Shown: positions 11,394 through 21,605 of the stretch, in pieces | Layout of the letters: every line of letters begins with the position of its first letter | Numbering within the stretch: position 1 is the stretch's first letter | Source of the DNA: Marinihelvus sp963695135 | GTDB lineage: Bacteria > Pseudomonadota > Gammaproteobacteria > Xanthomonadales > SZUA-36 | Length of the DNA: 64,000 bases | Direction: 5' to 3' | Assembly (NCBI GenBank): GCA_963695135.1 | Contig: CAVOGA010000001.1 | Span: 1-64,000 of the forward strand | Notes under the pieces: generated by a model | Database searches by the model: none | What the model was told of the DNA's origin: nothing | What the model saw: only the letters and a program-made list of their open reading frames with translations | Made by a program: the position numbers and the translations under genes

Positions 11394-13698
11394 ATGATTT
11401 TCAGTCACAAAGCATTCTGCGCGGCGCTGCTGGCGCTCCTTCTCCCTTGCCTGTCCCTTGCCGCCCAGGTCCCGGGAGACGGCTACGCGGGGACCGCCAG
11501 CTGCGGCGGCTGCCACGCGAAAGAGATGGAGGCCTGGCAGGGATCACACCATGACATGGCCATGCGTCATGCCTCCCCGGAGACGGTGGTGGGCGACTTT
11601 GATAACGCGACCGTGACCGTGCACGGCGTCACCTCCCGGTTCTTCACCCGTGATGGCAAATATTTTGTGCATACGGACGGACCCGACGGGACGATGCAGG
11701 ATTTCGAGATTGCCTACACCTTCGGCATCGAACCTCTGCAGCAATACCTGGTTGCCTTTCCGGACGGGCGCATCCAGGCCCTGGGCCTGGCCTGGGACGA
11801 CCGGCCCGGGGCCGAAGGCGGCCAACGCTGGTACCACCTGTTCCCGGAAGAGCCGCTGGCCGCGGGCGATGACTTCCACTGGACCGGCGCCCAGCAAAAC
11901 TGGAACTACATGTGCGCCGATTGTCACAGCACCAACCTGCGAAAAAAACTACGACGCGGAGCAGGACCAGTTCGCCACGACCTGGGCGGAGATCAACGTG
12001 GGCTGCGAAGCCTGCCACGGACCGGGCGCAAAACATGTCGAGTGGGCCACCCTGGCACAGGAAGTACGCGACCAGGACGAAACCATGGGACTCGTGACCC
12101 TGTTTGACGACCGGGAAGGCGTCAGCTGGCCGATCAACCCGGAAACCGGCCTGGCACAGCGCCAGGGCGGTGGTGAGATTGGCCGCAAGGAGATCGAAAG
12201 TTGCGCCGCCTGCCACTCGCGCCGGGAACTGCTGGCCGAGGGGCGCGAATCCGACCCGGTATTTCTCAACTATCACCGCCCGGCGCTGTTGACCGAGGGT
12301 CTGTACCACGCGGACGGCCAAATCCAGGAGGAGGTGTACGTCTGGGGGTCCTACACGCAAAGCAAGATGCACATGGCCGGCGTAACCTGCAGCGATTGCC
12401 ATGACCCGCACAGCCAGGAGCTGCGCGCGCCCGGCGAGGCGGTATGCGCCCAGTGCCATCTGCCATCCACCTTTGCCAGTGAAGACCACCATGGACACCC
12501 TGCCGGCTCAAGCGGCGCCAACTGCCTGGATTGCCATATGCCGGAGCAGACCTACATGGGTGTCGACGACCGCCGGGACCACAGCATGCGCATTCCGCAT
12601 CCGGAAATTTCCCAGGCCATCGGGGCGCCGGACGCCTGCAGCCAGTGCCATGTAAATCAGGATCCGGCCCAGGACCAGGCCTGGGCGGTAACGGCATTTG
12701 CGCAGATGTTCCCCGATGCCAAAGCCCCCTACCAGAACTGGTCCACGGCCTTCTACCAGGCCCGGGAAGGTATGCCGCAGGCGGAGGTTAGCCTGCTTGG
12801 CGTAATCAACCGCAAAGACACGCCACCGATTGCCCGGGCGACCGCGGTGCTCGAACTGGGGAACTACCTCAGCCCGCTGTCCGGCCAGGTCATCTCGCTG
12901 GCCCTGAATGATCCGAGCCCGCTGGTGCGCATGGCCGCTCTGCAGGTGCTGCAGCGAATTCCGCCGGCCAACCGCTTCGCCCTGGCCGGGCACTTGCTCC
13001 GGGACCCGGTGCTGGCGGTGCGCAGCGAGGCAGCCAATGTGCTCGCGGGTACGCCCATGAACCAGCTCAGCGTGCAGGACCGCGGAGCGCTGCAACTGGC
13101 CATGAAGGACTACTTCGACATTCAGCAATTGAACGCTGACCGGCCGGAATCCTATCTGAGGCTCGGCAACGTCGCACTGGAGGCGGGTAACAGCGCCCAG
13201 GCGGAGGGCTACTACCGCCAGGCGATCAACCGTAATCCGGGGTTTGCGCCGGCCTACATCAACCTCGCCGACCTTTACCGCAACGAGGGCATGGGCCCGG
13301 AGTCCGTGAATCTGCTGCAGGCAGGTCTTGAACAGGCCCCGGACGACGCGGCCCTGCACCACTCCCTGGGTCTTGCGCTGGTGCGCCAGGGCTCCAGCGA
13401 GGCAGCCGTAGAGGAATTGCGCGAGGCTGTTGAGCTGGCGCCCGGGGAAGAACGCTACGCCTACGTGCTCGGGATTGCCCTGAGTTCCTTCGGCCAGAGC
13501 GATGAGGCGATCGCGGTCCTGGAAACGGCCAACGAGCAGCATCCCAACAGCCGGGAAGTCCTGTACGCGCTGGCCACCATGGAACGCGATCGCGGCAACC
13601 GCTCGCAGGCCATCGGCTGGGCCCGCGCCATGCTGACGCTGAATCCGGGTGACCAGCAGGCATCCCAGCTGCTGTCGGAACTGGAACAAACCCCATAA
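11394..13698 (+). CDS. Secreted multihaem cytochrome c with HEAT-like and TPR repeats
   Basis: About 768 codons. A signal peptide (ALLALLLPCLSLAAQ) is followed by eight CxxCH haem-attachment motifs: CGGCH, CADCH, CEACH, CAACH, CSDCH, CAQCH, CLDCH and CSQCH. This cytochrome c554/NrfA-like section spans about residues 30-430. It is followed by a HEAT-like region (VISLALNDPSPLVRMAAL) and then several tetratricopeptide repeats to the end, for example LGNVALEAGNSAQAEGYYRQ. The expected role is periplasmic electron transfer or multihaem enzyme activity, with the TPR part as a docking surface; substrate unknown. One extra A in the A7 run at 11942-11948 breaks the frame. With six A the protein reads through CGA AAA AAC TAC. 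A bidirectional terminator follows. Confidence 0.88.
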
Positions 13699-13724
13699 AA
13701 AAACCCGGCCGGAGCCGGGTTTTG
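13697..13724. terminator. Bidirectional rho-independent terminator
   Basis: Stem AAACCCGGC / GCCGGGTTT (13701-13722) with loop CGGA lies between the convergent cytochrome and DUF4136 genes. The minus strand gives a run of seven T, the plus strand four. Confidence 0.9.
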
Positions 13725-13743
13725 TGTGCCGTTGAACCGTTGC

Positions 13744-14324
13744 CTACTGTCCCTGCCCGGCGCGGAACGGATACTTGGCAAACATCTCCGCCACGCCCGA
13801 GTTGATCGCGGCGCGAACCTCTTCATTGGACTTGTCGCCGGTCACGCGCCCGACCGCCACGCCTTCCCAGACCATGCGCTTGGCCGAGGCGTCCACCATG
13901 TCAATGTTCACGGTGCCTTCGGTGTACTGGCTGACCTGCGTGGTGGTGCCGTAACCATAGCCGTACCACGGATCATAAAAGCCCGCCCGGTAGCCGTAGT
14001 AGCCGCCGTACATCGGATCGTTATAGGTGGTCACCCGCGTCTTGTCCTCCATGCGGGCCGACACGTTCATCAGCAAATCCGGATTGGGGGAAAGGGTGTA
14101 GCCGCGCTGTTCCATCTCCTTGGTGATGGCCTGGCGAAACATCTGTCCCAGCAGGCTCGAATAATTCGGGTTTTCGATGCCCATGGGTTTGTAGAAATTA
14201 AAGGTCTTGAACTCGGCGAAATCAACGGTCGAATCATAATCCGACTTGATCTGGGGGCCAGTGGAACAGGCAGCGAGCAATAATCCACGACCAGCAAAAC
14301 GAGCAGGGTGCGAATCTGTTTCAT
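13744..14324 (-). CDS. DUF4136 family lipoprotein
   Basis: About 193 codons. The start ATG at 14324 gives MKQIRTLLVLLV, and after a frame change near 14285 the lipobox region GLLLAACS follows, so the protein is probably lipidated on the Cys. The mature part matches DUF4136, with DYDSTVDFAEFKTFNF near its start and repeated beta-like segments. A Tyr/Gly-rich stretch (YGGYYGYRAGFYDPWYGYGY) sits in the middle. It lies 79 bases downstream of, and co-directional with, the large secreted protein at 14404-16462, which has a similar aromatic stretch. Function of DUF4136 is not established. Confidence 0.85.
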
Positions 14325-14403
14325 GGTAAACCTCAATTAACGGGTCATATTTCCGAACTATACCCAAAAGCGGTGCACGGTAGCGTGATTGACATCAAGT
14401 TTT

Positions 14404-16462
14404 TCAGCGCGGCACGTAAATATTCATATAGCTGTTGTAGCTTTTGGACCGCCGGTCAAAGTAACGCTCCATTCTTTCAATATCTTCCGGGTTCTGCTTG
14501 TAGGCCTGCCGCTGCTGGACTTCCGGGCTTCCGAGCTGCGGACCGGCGCCGACACCGTACTGCCGCTCCAGCTCCGCCATGGTGCTCCATTCGCCACCCT
14601 CATTCCTGGACCAGCCATCATCCCCATGACGGTAGACCTGCCCTTGCGGATCCGCGAACAGGTCGTCCGCCACGTAGCCGGCCGCACGACTCTCATCCAG
14701 TCGCTGTTGCGACAGCGTCGTGTAGTCATACCCCGGGCGTGCCAGACGCGGGTCCTGCTCGGCGATGGACTCAGCCCCGCCAAGTTCGCGGGGTGGCCCA
14801 TCGATGGTGATCTGTTGCATCGGCGCATAGCCGCCCCAGTAGTAGTAAGGATGACGATAGGGATAACCCCAGGCCGAGCGCCCGGGTAACCCAGGCCAAA
14901 GGTCGGGGGGTAGCCCCAGTACACCGGGCTGCCACCGGGATAGCTGATCCACGGCTGGTAGGCCCAACCGGTGCCTCGCACCGCGGTGGAGCCGATGGTG
15001 TACATGCCGTTATACCCTTCCGTGTAGGTGAAACGCGCCTCATCTGCGAGGGGCTGGTTGCCGGCGGGCCGCACAAAGGTCACGTAGTAGAGCGGGTCGT
15101 TCGGCGGAATCCCGTAAATCGCATCGGGCACCACCGGCGTGGCTTGCCAGGGCCCCGAGGGGCTGTCGGAGCGGTACCAGGCAGCCTCGTAATTCAGGTA
15201 GTAGGCATTGTTGTGGCGAATCACGGCGAACGGTGTGTTGACCGCCCGTTCGACAGCGGTTCCGGCAATCGGCTCAAAGCGGGGCGCACCCACGTAAACC
15301 ACGTCCTGGGCCGGCGCCGAACCGGCGGGGACGGTTTTCTCCTGGGGCAGGGTCGCGGCGATAAAGGCCAGCGCAGCCTCCATGGTTCCCGGCACCGAGG
15401 CGCGCACCGCGGCACGGCCGTGATCCTGCGGAATCTTCGCGAACGCGCCGGGCAGTTCGTCTACTGGCGCCCAGCCGTCCTTCAACGACGTGCTGGAGAA
15501 CCACCGTCCCGCGGCCAGGAAGTACCAGCGGCCGTCAAGCTGAAACAGGTCGCTGGCGCTGTTCGCCACTTCCATGAGTCCGTCCGCACCCGGGATCGCC
15601 TGCAGCCGCGGAGCGCCGTCGATCAGCACGAGTTCTGTTGGCTCCAGGCTGACAATCAGCGCCGGGGGCTTCGTGCCGCCGGTCCGCGGCGGCAAGGCTT
15701 CCCGCACCGCCTGCCACCGCTGGCCATTGGGCAAGCGCAGGAAGTCTTCCGGCAACCGGTCGGTGGTTGGCCAGTTACCGCTCGCCAGCAGGGATTCGGT
15801 TTGCCAGACGCCCTCGTTGATCACGTACCAGCTGCGGCCTTGCGTGTCATAGAACAGGTTCCAGTCCGTGTTCACCACCTGCTCAAGGCTGGTGCCCGTG
15901 ATGGGCGCCCTGACCGGCCGCTGGTCAATCAGCATCAGCCTGGCCGGCGTTTCGCTCACAACGATGCGCGGCGGATTGCGGTTGAAACCGCTGCTGGAGG
16001 CGTCCCGCGGTGGCTCGAAGTCCTCGGCCAGAGACAGGATGACCTCGTCCAGGGTGACTTCCTGCTGCTGCTGGCGAAGGCTGTCACGGGCAAATTCAAT
16101 CACCTGGGCAGGTGTTTGCTCATCAGAAAAGTTGATCTCGAACACTTCCGGATTACTCAGCACGACCACGTGATCTTCGAGGCGCACCTCGGTGTTTACA
16201 CGGACGTGCAGGGCGCCAACCCATTGCTGACCGGCAACCGGGCCGGTCACCTCCACCGGAACCCAGGCCTCCAGGATCGTGTAATCAGACCAGCGGTCAA
16301 CCACCGGGTGGTGCAGCCTGGCCTCCATCCCGTCGCCACGGACCACGCGCGGATAGTCCAGGGGGTTTGGAGCGGACCATGCGGCCGGGGAAAAAGGGCC
16401 AGGGAGAGCAATAGCAATACAGCAGGTTTCAAGGCATTTATTCCATTCAAAAACGGCATCAT
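14404..16462 (-). CDS. Large secreted repeat protein, resembling proteins annotated as carbohydrate-binding family V/XII
   Basis: About 685 codons. The signal peptide (LKPAVLLLLSLALFSPAAWS) is seen only if one missing T in TTTTCCCC near 16392 is restored. The body holds at least four related units in which an INxGV-, LxxGR- or LNYEAxWY-type segment is followed by a Trp-Pro phrase, for example AAWYRSDSPSGPWQATPVV and GRWFSSTSLKDGWAPV. Each unit is preceded by a phrase of the type VVYVGAPRFEPIAGT. The C-terminal third is rich in Tyr, Pro, Gly and Trp (PVYWGYPPTFGLGYPG). Such proteins are sometimes named carbohydrate-binding family V/XII, but binding is unproven. A second frame change occurs near 14885. 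It was probably expressed with the DUF4136 lipoprotein. Confidence 0.7.
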
Positions 16463-16483
16463 AAGCGTCTGCGCCGCGGTCGC

Positions 16484-17255
16484 CTAATCAGACCCTTCGC
16501 CGGCCCCTTCGTTCACCGCCAGCTGCCACAGACCCGCCACGGCATCGTAGAGTTCGCAGCAGGCCTCAAACCGGCAACGATCCTCCGGCTCAGCTCCCCA
16601 ACCGTCCAGCAGTTCAGCGCTGCGGGCCGGCGGCAGATCGTGAAAACGGCAGATCACCGCCAGGTCGAACAACGGATCGCCCCGCGCCGCATACTCCCAG
16701 TCGATCAGCCGCGTCGGGTTGCTACCCACCAGGTTGCCGCGATGCGCATCGTGGTGACAGAAACAACGACGCTTCGTCGGACACAAGGGCGGAGGCAAGC
16801 GATGACACCCGCTCGAGCAGGGCATCCGCACCGGCGGTTGAGACCCCCTGTCGATAAGCCGATGCCACCGCCACCGGATCAAAGTCCCTGGCTTGCGCCG
16901 CCGGCACCTCGTGAACACGCCGCATGACAGCGCCGTGGGCCGCCCAGTCCGCTGGTGCTGACCGGTTCCACGCCGTGCCTTCCAGGTAGCGGGTCACCAG
17001 CAAGCCGCGATGCGGATCATGGGCCAGGGGCTCCGGTCCAAGGTCGGCGGCGTACGCCATGTTGAGATGGATCCACTCCGCCTGCCGGTCCAGCCCCAGG
17101 GCGCCGGCCAGCGCCCGGTCCTTGCGCAGCACGAGTGGGCCGTCGGGACCGGTCAGCAGGTAGCTGTCAGAGACGGGCCCCAGGCCCAGCACCTCGCGCC
17201 GGGTGAAAGTCCCTGCCAGTCCCAGGGAGTTCAGGAGTTGGTTGACGTCAGGCAT
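16484..17255 (-). CDS. Choline/thiamine kinase-like phosphotransferase (APH fold), probable thiamine kinase
   Basis: About 257 codons of the aminoglycoside phosphotransferase/choline kinase fold. The Brenner-type catalytic motif HHDAHRGNL and the metal-binding LIDWEYAARGDPLFDLA are present. The ATG at 17255 overlaps the stop of the upstream transporter by 8 bases (ATGCCTGA), indicating translational coupling. A TPP riboswitch precedes that transporter, so thiamine is the most likely substrate, giving thiamine monophosphate for salvage. A single frame change near 16770 lies just before the catalytic loop. A choline or other alcohol kinase role is possible from fold alone; the riboswitch argues against it. 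Confidence 0.8.
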
Positions 17256-17868
17256 GACCGCTCATGCTCGCCCGCCAGCTTCGATAACCCACGACGGTCA
17301 GCAACGGTAGCACGACAAACAACAGCGCGGTCAGCGCCAGGCCCTGGCTGGCATACAGCCAGGCCGAACCCAGGTCGATCACAAACCAGTAAATCCAGTT
17401 CTGCAGCACCTTGCGCGCCACCATCCAGGTCGTGACCACCGCGCCGCTGGCCGCCATCGCGTCCAGCCACGGCGCCGCGGCATCAGTGAAACGGTCCATG
17501 AGCAAGCCCAGCGCCAGGCCACTTAACGCAATGATCAGCAACGGCACAAGATGATCCCGCGCGGCCCAGCTGGTGACCGGTAAGCCCTCATCCGTCCCGC
17601 CGCGTCGCCAACACATCCAGCCATAGACAGCCATGGCGACATAAAACAGCTGCAGCACGGACTGCGTATAAAGCCGCGCCCCGAACATCAGAAACAGGTA
17701 AATCGAGGCACTGGCAATCGCGGCGGCCCAGCACCAGGGGTTTTGCCGGATCGCCAGAACCAGGTAAATGACCGCCAGCGCAACCGCCGCCCCTTCCCAG
17801 GCGGAAAGGGCCTGCAAGCCATCCAGCAGTGCCGCGGTGATATCAGTCAAGGTGAGGGGTCTGCTCAA
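17248..17868 (-). CDS. pnuT: PnuC-family vitamin transporter, probable thiamine transporter PnuT
   Basis: A 206-residue integral membrane protein with about seven hydrophobic helices. Family features include AWEGAAVALAVIYLVLAIRQ with NPWCW following, and NWIYWFVIDLGSAWLYAS near the C-terminus. PnuC members move vitamins by facilitated diffusion and rely on a kinase for trapping. A TPP riboswitch 88 bases upstream and a coupled downstream kinase point to thiamine rather than nicotinamide riboside. The first in-frame start is a TTG at 17868 with a weak ribosome site and a stop 6 codons further upstream. The true start may lie elsewhere if an indel is present. Confidence 0.85.
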   Translation of the reverse strand: MSRPLTLTDITAALLDGLQALSAWEGAAVALAVIYLVLAIRQNPWCWAAAIASASIYLFLMFGARLYTQSVLQLFYVAMAVYGWMCWRRGGTDEGLPVTSWAARDHLVPLLIIALSGLALGLLMDRFTDAAAPWLDAMAASGAVVTTWMVARKVLQNWIYWFVIDLGSAWLYASQGLALTALLFVVLPLLTVVGYRSWRASMSGHA

Positions 17869-17956
17869 TCGCCAGATCGAGATTCAGTCTGCCGGCCATC
17901 AGTGCGCTCCCGTTGCTGGGGATCCGCTCGCTCGACAGTGGGAAACATGGCGTCCT

Positions 17957-18048
17957 GTTCCCTACGCCGGTATCAACCGGATCAGGTTCAAAGGGTTCTC
18001 CAGACGGAATCTCAGGCCGTATCAGACTGGATCGGGCCACCCCCAAGG
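17957..18048 (-). ncRNA. TPP (THI element) riboswitch
   Basis: Reading the minus strand, all THI-box hallmarks occur in order: GGGGGTGGCCC, CTGAGATT, AACCCTTTGAACCTGATC, then CCGGTTGATACCGG and GCGTAGGGAA. The conserved CUGAGA and ACCUGAUC plus the terminal GCGUAGGGAA match the Rfam TPP family (RF00059) pattern. It lies upstream of pnuT and the kinase and should repress them when thiamine diphosphate is high. No clear intrinsic terminator is visible before pnuT, so control may be at translation. Confidence 0.95.
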
Positions 18049-18111
18049 TAGCGCGAAGTCTAGCATGGCAAGGTAAACTCACCGGCAAACCAAATCAGGA
18101 ACCGGCAACTC

Positions 18112-20352
18112 ATGAACCTGCCCTATCGCGCGTTGCTGCTCATGGCACTCTTCGCAACCGTGGCTTTGCCCGGGAGCGGCGAGGCACAGCAATGCCTCTC
18201 CGAGCCGCAAGATGGGTCGGCCCGTGATTGGCCTGGCGCTTGGCGGCGGCGGCGCCCGCGGCTTTGCGCACATCGGCGTGCTCAAGTACCTGGAGGAGCA
18301 GCGCATTCCTTTCCATCGGATCGCCGGCACCAGCATGGGCTCCATTGCCGGCGGGCTCGCTGCAACCGGGCTGGACTCGGATGAAATCGCGACCATCGTC
18401 CAGGGAATTAACTGGGACGACATGTTCTCCGACAATACGGACCGCCAGGACCAGCCGGCGAGACGCAAGCAGGACGACCTGCTGGGACTGGACGGGCCGA
18501 AACTGGGTATGAGCAAGGACAAGTCCGTGCTGCCCGGCGGCGTCGTTGCCGGGTCAAAAAATTCTTTTCCTGTTTGAAAGCCTGACCAGCCAGCGCGTGC
18601 AGGTCAGTAATTTCAACGATCTGCCGATCCCCTACCGCGCCATTGCAACGGACATCGTTAACGGGGACATGGTGGTTCTGAAGGACGGCTCGCTGGCCGA
18701 GGCGATGCGCGCCAGCATGTCCGTGCCAGGGGTTTTCGATCCCGCGTACGTGCACGGTCATCTGTTGGTCGACGGCGGCCTGGTGCGCAATCTGCCCGTG
18801 GATGTGGTGCGGGACATGGGCGCTGAGCGGTCATCGCGGTGGACGTCGGCACACCGCTGCGTAATGCCAAGGAGATCGGCAGCGCACTGACAGTCGTCGA
18901 CCAGATGACCGCCCTGGCGATCGTCGCCAACACGCGCGAGCAGCTTGAATCACTGGGACCGCAGGACGTCCTGCTGCGCCCCGCGCTGGGCAAGGACATC
19001 ACCTCGGCAAGTTTCGATCGCTTCAGTGAGGCGTTCACGCTGGGCTATGCGGCTGCGCTGGCCATGGCAGACGAGCTGGCCAGCTTTTCTGTTTCCGAGG
19101 CCGAATACGCCACCTGGCGCGCACGCGGTTCAGAGCTGTGTTACGGGCGAGCCGCTCATCCAGTTTGTCCAGCTGAACAACCAGTCACGATTTTCCGACG
19201 CGGTGCTTGAAGACCTGATTCAATTTGAGCCCGGCATGGCGCTGGACCAGGAGTTACTGGATCAAGATCTGCGCCAGATCTACGGCCTTGGCTTTATTCG
19301 CCTGGCCAGCTATCAGGTTGTGGAAGAGGACGGTGAAACCGGCATCGAAATCGCGGTCCTTGAGGATGCGCGCGGCACCGACTTTATCGAGACGGGACTG
19401 ACGCTTGCCGGCAGCGGGCGCGGCACATTTTTCAATATTCGCGCCGCCTATCTCAAGACCAACCTTGATCAACGCGGCTCAGAGTTTCGCGTGGCCGCCC
19501 AGCTGGGCGATGAACCCGCCTTCTACTACCGACGTCTACAAGTACCTTGATGACCGGCAACGATGGTTCGTCAACCCCTACCTGTCCAGTCAGCGCCGGG
19601 ATTTGCTCGTCTACGACGATGCGGGCTTCGCGCTCGCCAACGTGCGCGTGACAGACTACGGTGGCGGGTTCAGTATCGGTCGGGAATTCACCCGTAGTGC
19701 GGCGCTGGCCCTGGGCATGCGTCGCTATGGAGGTGATGCAAAAATCACCGTGGGCCCGCCGGGAGCAATCAGAACTTTCAGGCTGGTGAGTGGGTGCTGT
19801 CGGCCACATGGGACCGGCTGGACAATTACTTTTTGCCAACCCGTGGCACCCGGGCACGCCTGGAATATGTGAATTCGGACGAGTCGCTGGGCGCAGATTC
19901 GGATTTTGAACAGCTGTTGTTCAACGCCCAGACCGTCAAAACCTGGGGCAGGCAAAGTGCGCAGCTGTTCCTGCGCTACAACGTCACCCTCGACGGAGAG
20001 GCACCGATTTACGGCCTGTTTACCGGCGGCGGGTTTCATGAACATGTCGGGCTTTGAGCCGAACGAATTGATCGGCGAAAACTTCGGGGTGGTCGGCGCC
20101 GGCTACCGCTACGAGGTGTTCCAGAGCGGGATCCTGCCCGGCTACGTTGGCGGCACCGTGGAATACGGTAATGCGGCGGCAGATCGCAGTGACATTTTTG
20201 CCGAGGGCATTCTGAACGGCAGCGTCTATTTTGCCTACGACACACCGCTCGGCCCGCTTTACCTGGGTTATGGCTGGAACACCGAAAATCGCGGAGTCAT
20301 TTTTCTGAGCCTCGGTGCCAACTTCGGCTCCGAGGACATCGGCGCGCGCTGA
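18112..20352 (+). CDS. Patatin-like phospholipase with POTRA and outer-membrane barrel (PlpD/type Vd-like)
   Basis: About 746 codons. A signal peptide (residues 1-26, ALLLMALFATVALPGSGEAQ) precedes a patatin domain. That domain has the oxyanion motif GLALGGGGARGFAHIG, the nucleophile elbow GTSMG and the catalytic-dyad motif DGGLVRNLP. A POTRA-like region (ELLDQDLRQIYGLGFIRLASY) and a surface-antigen/BamA-type beta barrel ending in FLSLGANFGSEDIGAR follow. This architecture fits type Vd autotransporters such as PlpD and related RssA-like proteins. Frame changes occur near 18208, 18545, 18825, 19140, 19530, 19770 and 20035; each piece keeps family residues. It is convergent with pgk. Whether the lipase domain is released or stays attached is unknown. 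Confidence 0.87.
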
Positions 20353-20369
20353 TTGGCTCGTGAGCCGGT

Positions 20370-21563
20370 CTAGCTGTCGTCGCGCGCCCGCTTCTCCAGT
20401 ACCGCGATGGCCGGCAGATTTTTGCCTTCCACATACTCCAGGAAGGCGCCGCCACCGGTGGAGACGTAGCTCACCCGGTCCGCGATATCAAACAGGTCAA
20501 TCGCAGCCAGCGTGTCGCCACCGCCGGCAATGCTGAAGCAGTTGGAGTCGGCGATCGCCTCGGCGACCGCCTGGGTGCCATGGCGGAAGTTCTCGAATTC
20601 AAACACACCCACCGGGCCGTTCCAGATCACGGTCCCGGCACTCCAGATGATGTCGCTGTAGTCGGCGGCGGTCAGCGGGCCGATATCCAGGATCATTTCA
20701 TCCTCGCCGAACCTCGTCCAGGCGGCGCACAATCGCCTCCGCATCCGGCGCTGAAGGTCTTGGCCACCTTCACATCCTTGGGGATGGGAATGTTGCCGCC
20801 CAGCTCATGCGCCAGGCGGATCAGGCGCTGGGCTTCGGGAACCAGCTCCGGCTCATACAGCGATTTGCCGACCTCGTGACCGGTGGCCGCAATAAAGGTG
20901 TTGGCAATGCCGCCACCGACAATCAACTGATCACACCGTTTCAGCAAGCGCCTCGATAATGGACAGCTTGGTGGACACTTTTGAGCCGCCGACAATGGCC
21001 AGCAGTGGCTTGTCCGGGTCTTCCAGTGCATCCCGCAGCGTCATGACCTCGCGCACCAGCAGCGGGCCGGCGCAGGCTTCAGGCGCATAACGGGCAACAC
21101 CCTCGGTGGAGGCCTGGGCGCGATGCGCGGTGCCGAAGGCGTCCATGACGAAGACATCGGCGAGGGCGCCCATCTGCCGCGCCAGGCCTTCATCATTGGC
21201 CTTCTCGCCGATACTGAAGCGCACGTTTTCACACAGCACGACCTCGCCCACGTTGGACATCAACGCCCTCCAGCCAGTCACGTTCAAGGCGCACCGGACG
21301 GCCCAGCAACTCGCCCAGGCGTTCGCGCCACCGGCGCCAGCGAGAACGCTTCGTCAAACTCACCCTCCTCGGGCCGGCCGAGGTGCGACATGATCAGCAC
21401 CGAGGTGCCCTCGGTGGCCAGCACCTCGACGAATGGAGGGAACCGCGGCGCGAATGCGTGCGTCGGAGGTGATGACACCATTTTTCATCGGGACGTTCAG
21501 ATCTTCGCGCATCAGGACCTGCTTTCCGGTCAGGTCCAGGTCGGTCATGTGCAGGCAATACAC
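20370..21563 (-). CDS. pgk: Phosphoglycerate kinase
   Basis: Interconverts 1,3-bisphosphoglycerate and 3-phosphoglycerate with ADP/ATP. The start at 21563 aligns the family phrase MTDLDLTGKQVLMREDLNVP as in enteric Pgk; an alternative ATG is at 21548. Other motifs are MSHLGRPEEGE, VLCENVRF, IVGGSKVSTKL, VIWNGPVGVFE and STGGGAFLEYVEGK. About 397 codons, normal length. Several frame changes (near 21440, 21330, 21260, 20935, 20745 and 20705) interrupt it while leaving every conserved block, so they are most likely sequence errors. It is third in a tkt-gap-pgk run, 42 bases after gap. Confidence 0.95.
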
Positions 21564-21605
21564 TGGCGTCTTGCTCCCGTTAGCCGCGGCACCGGCCCGT
21601 TGCCG

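Noticed and set aside
11940..11950. Programmed frameshift at the A7 run in the cytochrome gene
   Set aside because: The shift needs one base removed, as in a simple homopolymer error; no stimulatory structure is evident and similar shifts occur in many unrelated genes nearby.
12508..13689. 393-codon open frame antisense to the TPR part of the cytochrome
   Set aside because: A shadow of repetitive GC-rich coding sequence.
15144..16487. 447-codon open frame antisense to the large secreted protein
   Set aside because: Composition is that of a shadow frame, no motif or ribosome site, and the sense strand has repeats and a signal peptide.
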